This document shows positions 49,445 to 59,752 of a DNA stretch of 64,000 bases, piece after piece. Under the pieces are notes generated by a model, which made no database searches, had not been told where the DNA came from, and was given only the letters and a program-made list of their open reading frames with translations. The stretch is taken from the NCBI GenBank assembly GCA_020055645.1, contig CM034546.1, positions 124,641,875-124,705,874 on the forward strand, read 5' to 3'. A program made the translations under genes and the position numbers. The stretch is from Tomocerus qinae (Eukaryota; Arthropoda; Collembola; Entomobryomorpha; Tomoceridae). Every line of letters starts with the position of its first letter. Within the stretch, counting starts at the first letter, position 1.

Positions 49445-50025
49445 GGATTCATCCAGCATTAGGATTCATCCAGCATTAGAAAGCTGCCAGCATTAGGATG
49501 CTGCCAGCATTAGGATGCTGCCAGCATTAGGATGCTGCCAGCATTAGGATGCTGCCAGCATTAGGATGCTGCCAGCATTAGAAAGCTGCCAGCATTAGAA
49601 AGCTGCCAGCATTAGGATGCTGCCTGCATTAGGATGCTGCCTGCATTAGGATGCTGCCTGCATTAGAAAGCTGCCAGCATTAGAAAGCTGCCAGCATTAG
49701 GATGCTGCCTGCATTAGGATGCTGCCTGCATTAGAAAGCTGCCAGCATTAGAAAGCTGCCAGCATTAGGATGCTGCCTGCATTAGGATGCTGCCTGCATT
49801 AGAAAGCTGCCAGCATTAGGATGCTGCCAGCATTAGAAAGCTGCCTGCATTAGAAAGCTGCCAGCATTAGGATGACGCCAGCATTAAGAAGCTGCCTGCA
49901 TTAAGATGCTGCCAGCATTAGAAAGCTGCCAGCATTAGGATGCTGCCTGCATTAGGATGCTGCCTGCATTAGGATGCTGCCTGCATTAGGATGCTGCCTG
50001 CATTAGCATTCATACAGCATTACCG
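49445..50025. repeat. 17-bp tandem array, about 33 copies (left TIR)
   Basis: Units AGCATTAGGATGCTGCC and AGCATTAGAAAGCTGCC alternate irregularly. They are related to the neighbouring 18-bp unit through GCAGCATTA. Mirrored at about 58890-59461. Confidence 0.85.
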
Positions 50026-50033
50026 TGTAGGAA

Positions 50034-50103
50034 GGAATAGAGGAGTTTAACAGCGTACCCCATTGCATGTGCATTGGGGTACATTGTTAAACTACTCTAT
50101 TCC
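50034..50103. repeat. 70-bp hairpin in the left TIR
   Basis: GGAATAGAGGAGTTTAACAG at one side pairs with CTGT/TTGTTAAACTACTCTATTCC at the other, with GTACCCCA and TGGGGTAC and a central TGCATGTGCA. Only a few mismatches. The mirror copy in the right TIR is 58803-58872. Confidence 0.85.
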
Positions 50104-50479
50104 TGCCAGCATTGTAAAATCCTGCCAGCATTGTACGAATGCAGGCAGCATTAGCGTGAATGAATACTGTATTATGGCTGGGTACATATGTTTGTCTGTT
50201 TGTCCACCCCTCAAGAAACATTGGAATTTCTATTAACATCTGGGCCAGTGTAATACAGACTAGTAGTTACTCAAAATGTTACGTTAGTTTAGTGGACCAG
50301 CACATATTCAGCAACAGAATGTGACAATAGTTTTAGGAATCAATTCATAGTACTTCTGAATGTATGCACTAAATAAAATTCAATTATTTATTGTCTTACG
50401 TAAGACAGTAACTCTAACAATAATATTTTTAGATTATATACTATACTATTTAACTTATATACTATACCTATACTGTATA

Positions 50480-50765
50480 TATACTCATATACCTATACAC
50501 TTAATATATACTCATATACCTATACACTTAATATATACTCATATACCTATACACTTAATATATACTCATATACCTATACACTTAATATATACTCATATAC
50601 CTATATACTTAATATATACTCATATACCTATATAGTTAATATATACTCATATACCTATATACTTAATATATACTCATATACCTATATACTTAATATATAC
50701 TCATATACCTATATACTTAATATATACTCATGTACCTATATACTTAATATATACTCATATACTCA
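50480..50765. repeat. 27-bp AT-rich tandem array (left TIR)
   Basis: The unit contains TACTCATATACCTATACACT then TAATATA, about ten copies. The mirrored array in the right TIR (about 58010-58405) is longer, with about fourteen copies. Confidence 0.85.
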
Positions 50766-51203
50766 TATAACTATATATATGTGGTATCGATAGGGAGATC
50801 AAACGATATCAGTATCCCTACCCCTAGGTATACAAAAATGACCCTCAAATAGTAGCGGGATGACAGCTAGTATTTATTTGATAATGATGGCTATACTATA
50901 ATATGCCTTTGTACTACAGCAATACCAATTCGCGGGAAGGCGTAAATCTGTGGTCATTATTTATCTTGGTCATCGTCAGTATTCATAGTCATCTCAGAAA
51001 TCTATTTCACCAGTTAAAGGTGATTTATCAATTAGTTTTTTTGAAAAAATATTGGAAATAGCAAATTTTTGATTAATGTGACTTAAGGTTGAAGTAAGTA
51101 GGTAACGTCTATCAGTTTTGAAATTCTCCATTACAGCTTAAATCTATTATTAGTACACAGAATCTAAAACCTATTGAATGACGTCATTCATTCAGTATAT
51201 TAA

Positions 51204-52936
51204 ATGTCACTATATTTTTCTCAAGTCAGCAGAACGATGGAAGCGAATTTTAAAGACGAAGTTCATCAAACCCTTAATAACTGTCAAATGGTATTGCAGC
51301 AAGAGATAACTTGTGATTCGCTTTGCTATACCATTTCCAAACTAGAATTAACTCTGGAGGCGATACACCAATATGCAGATCTGAATGAGATTTCTTGGCT
51401 CAATGTTATTATATTTGTGGAAGAAGCTGTCGAAATATTGAACACGGAAGTTACGTGCTTAGAAGTAAGGAACAGAGGGCGACCAAAGATACAAATTCCT
51501 TGTGAAAACATTGAGTACTTGTTAAGTTTAAACTTTCACGTACCGCAAATCGCAAAACTATTTGGAGTTTCTCGCGACACAATATTTCGACGTCTAAGTG
51601 AAAATGGGATTTCCGTAAGTCGTCGCTAATACAAATATCCATTAATGATTGTTCTGTGAATGACGTCATTCATTTTTCTCTCAGGTTGCTCATTCTTATT
51701 CTGACATTTCTTTTGAGGAATTACAAAATCAAATTTATTCAATACTGTTGCAATTTCCCAACACCGGCTACAAGCGAATGAAAGGATTTCTTCTTAATAG
51801 AGGAATAAAATGCACAGATGAAAGAGTAAGACAGGGAATGCGATCCGTTGACCCTGATAGTGTCATTTTAAGAAGTCAAAACCGTGCTATTGTTCGTCGA
51901 GTATACTTTGTTAGATATAGCAACGAGATGTGGCATTTGGACACAAACATGAAATTAATACGGTATGTTACAATAAAATTGAGTTTGAGTTAAATTCTAT
52001 CAAAAGTCGGAATAAGATTATAATTGAATAAAATGACAGAAACTTTTATTTTTTAAAGGTGGGGAATCGTTATTAGATGTTGCATTGATGGGAAAAGTAG
52101 AACTGTTACTTACTTAGATGCCAGCAATGACAACAAAGCGGACACTAATTTATTATCGTTTATGAGAGGCGTAGAGAAATATGGAATACCGTATAGAACG
52201 AGATCAGACAAAGGGAAGGAGAACATTCTCATAGCAAATTTTATGATTGAGAGGCGAGGAACAATGCGGGGAAGTCACATTTGTGGCCGTTTTAGTGCAC
52301 AATCAAAGGTAGTTAACAAAATTTATTTTATATTTGCTCGACGTCGAGCATAATAAATCAGCTATTGCTTATTATTTCAACAGAATCGAGAGACACTGGA
52401 AAGATGTGACATATGGATGTACCCGATTTTATAAAAATATCTTTAATACATTGGAAGATAACGGAAAATTGAATATTGACAATGAGAAGCATTTGTACAT
52501 ACTTCACAAAGTTTTCTTGCCAAGAATTAATAATCATTTAAAAGTTCTGATGAATGCATGGAACAGTCATCCCATTTCAACCGAAAATAATTTTTCGCCC
52601 CGTCAATTAATGCTTTTACATCTGCCACCTAATGGAATGGTTCTCGATATCACAGATGTATATACTCCTGCGTCATAATTCTGGTATCCACCCATATAAA
52701 TTACATGTTTTAACAGTAACAACTTGTTTTTGTAGGATGATCGGATCAATATTGATTTTCTGTGCAACAACTTGTCGGATCTACAAAACTTTGATGATGA
52801 TGAACTAACAAACCCCCTCCTCCCAGAGCCATCAGTTAATCCTATTTTGCAAAGTTACTTAGCCAACCTCAACCATAACCGAGTATCCAATAATTTTGGT
52901 GTAGATGTGTTTTTGCAAGCCTTACAGCTGTTATAA
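51204..52936 (+). CDS. IS3EU-like DDE integrase/transposase of the large transposon
   Basis: Five exons: 51204-51614, 51685-51962, 52059-52308, about 52383-52657, 52736-52936. Exon 1 is helical and ends in a helix-turn-helix (NIEYLLSLNFHVPQIAKLFG then VSRDTIFRRLSENGIS). The catalytic core has MWHLDTNMKLIRWGIVI (first Asp), RTRSDKGKENILIANFM (second Asp) and VHNQRIERHW (Glu), with CIDGKSRTVTYLDASNDN between. This is the metazoan integrase-core family that resembles bacterial IS3 enzymes. The last exon is acidic (QNFDDDELTNPLLPEPSVNP). In this copy the frame slips once near a T-run at about 52285-52295, between HICGR and VHNQRIE, so it probably gives no active enzyme. Introns 1 and 3 contain the 16-bp palindromes. 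Confidence 0.75.
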
Positions 52937-52965
52937 TAAATATTGATTTTTTGATTTTTATTTAT

Positions 52966-53060
52966 TTCAAATAAATGCTAGACAATTATGAATGACGTCA
53001 TTCAGTGGAAATTATTTTTATTATAATAATGGCGTGGAAAATCTTTTAATCTATGTTTCT
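52966..53060. repeat. Segment duplicated in inverse at the inner end of the right TIR
   Basis: AAATAAATGCTAGACAA, TGAATGACGTCATTCA and TTTTTATTATAATAATGG then GTGGAAAATCTTTTAATCTA recur as reverse complement at about 57428-57524. The right TIR is therefore longer inside than the left, by a copy of the DNA that follows the integrase gene. Confidence 0.75.
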
Positions 53061-53285
53061 ACATAATATGTAGTTAAAGATGAAACCAAATATTGAAATT
53101 CAATAGGAGTGCTAGTTTATTACAATAAATTTAATACTTTTCTTTTCAATTTCCTCTTAATAGTAATTGTAACCTCTCATAACATTTACAAAATTTGATT
53201 TAATTAAGTAATTTATTTTTTCAAGCTATCAGGCAGTATTCAAGCTATGGTAGACATTTTCCTGTTTTGATTCGCTCACTTACTT

Positions 53286-55685
53286 TTACGGAGCTCCAAA
53301 CCCTTCTGAAGCATAAGTTACAGCCATTCTTACTTGTTGTAAAATTTGTTCTTTAGTTAGTAGTGACGGAATAGACAACTGACTGAAGCAAGTTTGAACT
53401 TTTAAAAAACCTTCTCCATTTACGACTGTAACACGTAGTTCTGAGTCCATGAGAAGAGGCCATCCTGTCCAACAGGACAATAAGTTCTTTATTCCATTTA
53501 GTTCTAGGGAAAAAATGTTTTTTGTTATAATATTGCCATGAAAATATGTATATTATGTTTGTTTTACGTAAAACATATTAATGTCCCAAAATTCCCACCT
53601 CCTTCATATCGCTGAACGCTCTCAATTACTGCTTCCAACACATGTTGGTTGACCCCTTCCTCGTCCACAAACTTTATTTTTGAGGCCACTAAATCAGCAC
53701 TTATATTAAAGTCGCTCTCTCTTACAAACACCTCCGTGATTAGATGGATTAGATTCTTTTATCGATGACATTATGGTACATTATTGCCTCCTTGGCAATT
53801 GAAGCATTCACCTTCGTAATGGGAACATTAAACCCAGAGTGACGTGCCAACCGTCGTATTTGCTCTTTCATATCGTCTGAAGGTTCAGTGGTTACCCAGT
53901 CACCCATCTAAAAGAAGTATTATTGCACATAACTGGAGACTGACTGTCTTACGTAAGACAAAATATATAGCAGAATCAGTTTAGACTACTTAAGGCATTT
54001 AAAATTCTTCGCTGGTCATAGTCTGGTATGTCGCTAATTGTCATGGGAAAACTGGTGTCATGAGTTATTTTACTCTCTGTTAAGTACGCAACAACCGCTG
54101 AAGAGAGTCCAATTAACGATATTCCCGAGTGGAGGCAACAATAACCGATAATTTTTCCTATTGTATAGTAAATTCCATCGCGGAGTAAGACAGTATCAGC
54201 GCATGGAACCTTATGATCTGAGGGACCTTCAAATAGCGGAAGACAGTTGTATCGATCGTTAATTATAGAGTTCATTGACTTCCAAAAAACTCCCTTGACA
54301 ATGCTCCATGCTCCTATGTCATTTCCTATAAAATTGATTTACGTAAATCAGTAAAGCTTGCCCTATCAAATTTTAACAAACAGCTGGTAGAATTTATATA
54401 GCAATATTACCAAGTTCTCCAAGGAAGGCAACTTTTGGTTTTTGTAGAAAATTGAAAGTTGGGTTCTTAAACAATTCAAACAGTTGACAAAGCCATTCCT
54501 CTCGCTGCATAACTATTAGTTGCTCTCCTGGATTTTCACGGTACGCTTCGTTTCTCAAATCAGTTATACCAAGTAACACTGTGAAATAGTTCAATATTAG
54601 GATATACATATTTAAGAAGTTTCGTTATAATGATATTAGGATACAATGCTAATTTCTCAGTATGTTTACTTACTCATTTCGTCATTAACCTCCGCCGTTT
54701 CTACTAAACTAGTTTCAGAATTGCCAACCACTGCCATTGTTGTCATTGAAGAATTTTCCAAATAAGGTGGAGAACTAAAGCTAGCATTATCATCGCCATT
54801 GGGGGAGCGTACTTCTACAAGCATGTTTTCTGACTCAACATCTGTCGACTAAAGATTTTATATTAATTTTTTACACATTGTAATACATCATTGATGTTTT
54901 ACGTAAAACAATTACCCCGTCTTCAATTTCTACCAATGGTCGTAAATATATCATTCCCACTCTCATAGCGACAAGTTCCTCCGGACACAAGACCTGACGT
55001 CTGGAACATAATCTGGTTAACGGTTTTCCTTGCCCGCCTCCAATAGCTCTTAACATTTCAAATTGATAGCCGGTTAGACGAGGATATTGTTCCTCTATTG
55101 CTTCTACTACTGACTCTAGTGTAGCATTTCTCCCTTAAAACGACAATTAAATATAATTGGGGTCTTTTAAACATTATAAAGTTCAAAAACTTTCTTACAC
55201 AGTGAGATACTGCCGTCGCCGAGCCCTTGATCATTCAAAATGATTCTATGCACATTTTTAGGCGTCACCAATGACGTTGGTTTTCCTAGGCAAAAAAATC
55301 GGAAAGTCTTCATTGTACTGGCTATCTGTGGTGGCTGCGAATTCTGGCCTTGTCTTCTTGTTCGACGTCGAACATTTGCACGATTCTGATATGGTTCAAA
55401 CGATCGACGTAGTTCTGATAGCACAGTACCTCAGTCATCCCTGCCGTTTCCTGTTAATTTGTTAATAAACAAGCATAATTGTAATTGATAAATGAATGCA
55501 ATAGATTTATGCTGTAAATTGAACATACGGTTAGGACTCATTGCAATGGCCTCTCCAACTGGTACCCTTGACGGCGTAGTATCTTCACCAGTCAGTCGTA
55601 CAGAATTGGAGCTATTGTTGAGAATGTCAGCAGCTTGCACAATTAACTGGACAGCTCTTTGAATACCTGTATCGTTATTTGACAT
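53286..55685 (-). CDS. HECT-type E3 ubiquitin ligase-like gene of the large transposon
   Basis: Eight minus-strand exons: 55529-55685, 55199-55450, 54916-55133, 54674-54848, 54411-54578, 53990-54325, 53599-53907, 53286-53503. The N-terminal part has an Arg-rich ANVRRRTRRQ, then FRFFCLGKPTSL, YPRLTGYQFEMLRAIGG and MRVGMIYLRPLVEIEDG, a pattern I associate with HECT genes of fish and invertebrate repeats. The HECT part follows: KPKVAFLGELG|NDIGAWSIVKGVFW, GKIIGYCCLHSGISLIGLSS, and the C-lobe CWTGWPLL...VQTCFSQLSIPSLLT with the TCF cysteine that would carry ubiquitin, ending EGFGAP. Damage in this copy: an in-frame TGA at 55431-55433 and at least one frame slip in exon 7, whose entry phase also disagrees. 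The family is intact enough to name, but this copy is probably inactive. Confidence 0.65.
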
Positions 55686-57483
55686 AATACTGCCTAATTA
55701 TTCAAATAACAAAAACGATTAGGATCAGTTTAGGCTTCTAAGGCTGAACGTATCACTTGTTAGTGACAAACAACACCTGTATTCCAACTCTATATTATAC
55801 ACTAGCAATCCGCGCATTACTCGTCGGTCGAAGGAGGCAGCGGCAGAGTACAGCACAGATTGTAGAACTATGCAAACCAACAGTACCGTATTTAGAAGTC
55901 GATTTCGGAGGGGGCAATGATGTCATACACTTTTATATGTTTTAGGCATTATCACGCGAAACGCAGAAAGTTTTGGCTTATTTCGTCCAACATGAGTCGA
56001 AAACAGCCTAAAAACACAAAATCGCGCGATTTTTTTTGGTATTTTGAGAAATTTTTTTCCCTTTTCTTGGATTTCGGGGGGGGGGCATTTGCTGTGCTGC
56101 TGCGGGCTGTTAGCACGATAACTTCAAAACGGAGATGTACAATATCATGAGATTAGAAGTTCGCTCGAAAGGTTATTTGTTAGGTCAAGTCAAGGTCAAG
56201 TCACACGTGTAAAATGGTCAAAGGTCATTGGAAAAATTCACTAAAAACGTCGATAGCTCAAAAACGGTTTGAGATAATTAACTCAAACTTACTATGCGTG
56301 ATGTAGGGATGAAAAGCAATGTGGAGTTTGAAAATGAAATAAATCAGACCTACCCCTGCCAAATCTACCCCCTGCCTGTGGGCGTGGTCCAAAAATTAGT
56401 GTAATTTTAGTTATTGACATTGTAGAACGTCATATATAACTCGTTCGAAATTTTTTTTCGTTAGGCCATGTCAAGGTCAAGTCACACGTGTCAAAAGGTC
56501 AAAGTTCATTGAAAAAATTCACTAAAAACGTCATGTAACGTCAGATAATTAGTTCAATCTTTTTATGCCATTCCACACCACCTTTTTACATCCATTTGGA
56601 CATGGTTTATTATTTCGCTAGGCCCCCACAGTACTAATTATGAATTTTAAAATGATTACGCATATATTAAGGTTCAGGGGTGGTTCAAAACACGGGGAAA
56701 TTCAATGAGGGGCAGGTTTTTGGGAAGTATCTATGGTATGGCTACGATTTAAAAATGCAGTCATAGAAATTTACTTTATGATGTTTTTTTGAAAACTTGA
56801 ATCTAGTCCTAGAATATGGTCGTAGAAAGACAAAATTAGTCTCTAAAAACGCAGAAAATGTCAATTTATAACGAATTGCACTTTGATTCCTAATTTTTAC
56901 CTCTGGTTACAGGATATAATTGTTTTCATGGAAAATTTGCAATAACTCGCCATGAAAGACAAAAATTAAGAATCTAAAGTGCAAACTGCTATAAATTGGT
57001 GCAAAAAACGTCAACGTTTTATAACAACTGAAACCGATCACTTTTTTGGAATTTGATTTTTTAACGCATTTAAAGCAACGATATCAAAAATCCATCCGCC
57101 CATGTTTTCCTCGATAGTCCAGGATTCCAAAAATGTAAGTCTCATAAAAGTCGGCCGTAATCTTCGGGAGGAATAAAGCTTTATGTAAAGCATTTTTTAA
57201 CACGCATTTAGATAGGCCCATGCGGTTGCTATGCAGGCGTGATGAGCAACCTTAATCCTTCGGGAGTAATTAGGCCAAAAACTTTAGGCGTACTTGATGT
57301 CTATGAGTGGAAAGAAGACAACAAATTTGTAGTTTTATTTGGTTTCATTTCGAAACATTCTAATATCTCAAAGTGTTGTTTTATGCAATATACATCCCAT
57401 TAGCGTTTGTGAATTTTGACTTTACATACCACATAGATTAAAAGATTTTCCACTCCATTATTATAATAAAAACAATTTCTACT
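55686..57483. other. Non-coding region of the transposon with nested repeats
   Basis: The first part should hold the HECT gene promoter. About 56160-56610 is the repeat family also found at 24425-24810 (GGTCAAGTCAAGGTCAAGTC type). About 56780-57060 is a foldback: AATTTATAACGAATTGCACT and TTCCTAATTTTT recur inverted at 56955-57000. 56030-56090 has T and G runs. No gene seen. Confidence 0.55.
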
Positions 57484-59752
57484 TGAATGACGTCATTCAT
57501 TGTTGTCTAGCATTTATTTACAATTGCAGCTATTTATAGTAAAGGTGTATTAAATAAAAAGTTTTCAATATTTATTATAAGAGATTCTGTGTACTAATAA
57601 TAGTTTTAAGCTGTAATAGTGAATTTCAAAAATCAGATATAAATATAGTTATTACGAATCTAATAAACGTTGGCTACTGACTTCAACCTTAAGTCACATT
57701 AATCAAAAATTTGCTATTTCCAATATTTTTTCAAAAATACTAATTGATAAATCACCTTTAACTGGTAAAATAGATTTCTGAGATGACTATGAATACTGAC
57801 GATGACCAAGATAAATAATGACCACAGATTTACGCCTTCCCGCGAATTGGTATTGCTGTAGTACAAAGGCATATTATAGTATAGCCATCATTATCAAATA
57901 AATACTAGCTGTCATCCCGCTACTATTTGAGGGTCATTTTTGTATACCTAGGGGTAGGGATACTGATATCGTTTGATCTCCCTATCGATACCACATATAT
58001 ATAGTTATATGAGTATATGAGTATATATTAAGTATATAGGTATATGAGTATATATTAAGTATATAGGTATATGAGTATATATTAAGTATATAGGTATATG
58101 AGTTTATATTAACTATATAGGTATATGAGTATATATTAACTATATAGGTATATGAGTATATATTAAGTATATAGGTATATGAGTATATATTAAGTATATA
58201 GGTATATGAGTATATATTAAGTGTATAGATATATGAGTATATATTAAGTGTATAGGTATATGAGTATATATTAAGTGTATAGATATATGAGTATATATTA
58301 AGTGTATAGATATATGAGTATATATTAAGTGTATAGGTATATGAGTATATATTAAGTGTATAGGTATATGAGTATATATTAAGTGTATAGGTATATGAGT
58401 ATATATACAGTAGAAGTAGTAGTAGTTAAATAGTATAGTATATAATCTAAAAATATTATTGTTAGAGTTACAGTCTTACGTAAGACAATAAATAATTGAA
58501 TTTTATTTAGTGCATACATTCAGAAGTACTATGAAATTATGAATTGATTCCTAAAACTATTGTCACATTCCGTTGCTGAATATGTGCTGGTCCACTAAAC
58601 TAACGTAACATTTTGAGTAACTACTAGTCTGTATTACACTGGCCCAGATGTTAATAGAAATTCCAATGTTTCTTGAGGGGTGGACAAACAGACAAACATA
58701 TGTACCCAGCCATAATACAGTATTCATTCACGCTAATGCTGCCTGCATTCGTACAATGCTGGCAGGATTTTACAATGCTGGCAGGATTTTACAATGCTGG
58801 CAGGAATAGAGTAGTTTAACAATGTACCCCAATGCACATGCAATGGGGTACGCTGTTAAACTCCTCTATTCCTTCCTACACGGTAATGCTGTATGAATGC
58901 TAATGCAGGCAGCATCCTAATGCAGGCAGCTTTCTAATGCTGGCAGCTTTCTAATGCAGGCAGCATCCTAATGCAGGCAGCATCCTAATGCAGGCAGCAT
59001 CCTAATGCAGGCAGCATCCTAATGCTGGCAGCTTTCTAATGCTGGCAGCATCTTAATGCTGGCAGCTTCTTAATGCTGGCGTCATCCTAATGCTGGCAGC
59101 TTTCTAATGCAGGCAGCTTTCTAATGCAGGCAGCTTTCTAATGCTGGCAGCATCCTAATGCTGGCAGCTTTCTAATGCAGGCAGCATCCTAATGCAGGCA
59201 GCTTTCTAATGCTGGCAGCTTTCTAATGCAGGCAGCATCCTAATGCAGGCAGCATCCTAATGCAGGCAGCATCCTAATGCAGGCAGCATCCTAATGCTGG
59301 CAGCTTTCTAATGCTGGCAGCTTTCTAATGCTGGCAGCATCCTAATGCTGGCAGCATCCTAATGCTGGCAGCATCCTAATGCTGGCAGCATCCTAATGCT
59401 GGCAGCATCCTAATGCTGGCAGCTTTCTAATGCTGGATGAATCCTAATGCTGGATGAATCCTAATGCTGCCTGCATTGCTAATGCTGCCTGCATTGATAA
59501 TGCTGCCTGCATTGATAATGCTGCCTGCATTGATAATGCTGCCTGCATTGATAATGCTGCCTGCATTGCTAATGCTGCCTGCATTGCTAATGCTGCCTGC
59601 ATTGCTAATGCTGCCTGCATTGCTAATGCTGCCTGCATTGCTGCCTGAAATTCCTGCCAGGAATGTAACTGAACAGTTTATGAAATACGTTGTTTTTTAA
59701 GGATTTCATAAAGAAACCCCGGATTTATTTTTGCGACTAATCTCCCCTCATA
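57484..59752. repeat. Right terminal inverted repeat of the large transposon
   Basis: Mirror of the left repeat: 27-bp array about 58010-58405, hairpin 58803-58872, 17-bp array about 58890-59461, 18-bp array 59462-59641 (ten copies), then the unique outer 110 bp. The unique parts are almost identical to the left arm, while array copy numbers differ. Confidence 0.85.

Larger units (their letters stand above)
49064..51195. repeat. Left terminal inverted repeat of the large transposon
   Basis: In order from the end: about 110 bp unique (TATGAGG...CATTCCTGGCAGG); an 18-bp array (49175-49444); a 17-bp array (49445-50025); a 70-bp hairpin (50034-50103); about 370 bp unique; a 27-bp AT-rich array (50480-50765); about 400 bp unique ending near the palindrome TGAATGACGTCATTCA. 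It mirrors 57484-59752. Confidence 0.85.
50392..58486. promoter_or_regulatory. Family of 16-bp ACGT-centred palindromes (12 sites)
   Basis: All have the form TGNNNNACGTNNNNCA. TGAATGACGTCATTCA: 51175-51190, 51657-51672, 52989-53004, 57484-57499. TGTCTTACGTAAGACA: 50392-50407, 53945-53960, and a 14-bp core at 58473-58486. TGTTTTACGTAAAACA: 53560-53575, 54895-54910. TGATTTACGTAAATCA: 54335-54350. TGCTCGACGTCGAGCA: 52335-52350. TGTTCGACGTCGAACA: 55359-55374. Six sit in introns, four in the TIRs, one after the integrase gene, one in a HECT exon. The role is unknown. Some contain the CRE-like TGACGTCA or the bZIP-like TTACGTAA. Confidence 0.8.
49064..59752. mobile_element. 10.7-kb IS3EU-like DNA transposon with integrase and HECT E3 genes
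   Basis: Outer ends TATGAGGGGAGATTAGTCGC and its exact complement; TSD GTTTGA at 49058-49063 and 59753-59758. The inverted repeats are about 2.1 kb (left) and 2.3 kb (right). The plus strand carries a DDE integrase gene (51204-52936) and the minus strand a HECT-like gene (53286-55685), tail to tail. As I recall the Repbase scheme, IS3EU elements have 6-bp duplications, TAY...RTA ends and an IS3-type DDE enzyme; all three agree. Both genes have frame damage in this copy, while the inverted repeats and TSD are fresh, so it may have been mobilised by another copy. 55686-57483 is non-coding and holds older repeats. Confidence 0.8.

Noticed and set aside
49116-49462. Long frames of MLPALL, MQAALA and NAACIA repeats (also 59444-59700)
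   Set aside because: Produced by an 18-bp tandem array whose length is divisible by three; open on both strands, with no other coding sign.
50360-50635. Frame of LIYTHIPIH repeats
   Set aside because: By-product of the 27-bp AT-rich array.
49064-59752. Polinton/Maverick identity for the large element
   Set aside because: It shares a 6-bp duplication and long inverted repeats with that group. However, no polymerase, protease, packaging ATPase or capsid-like gene is present, and the ends and integrase type fit IS3EU better.
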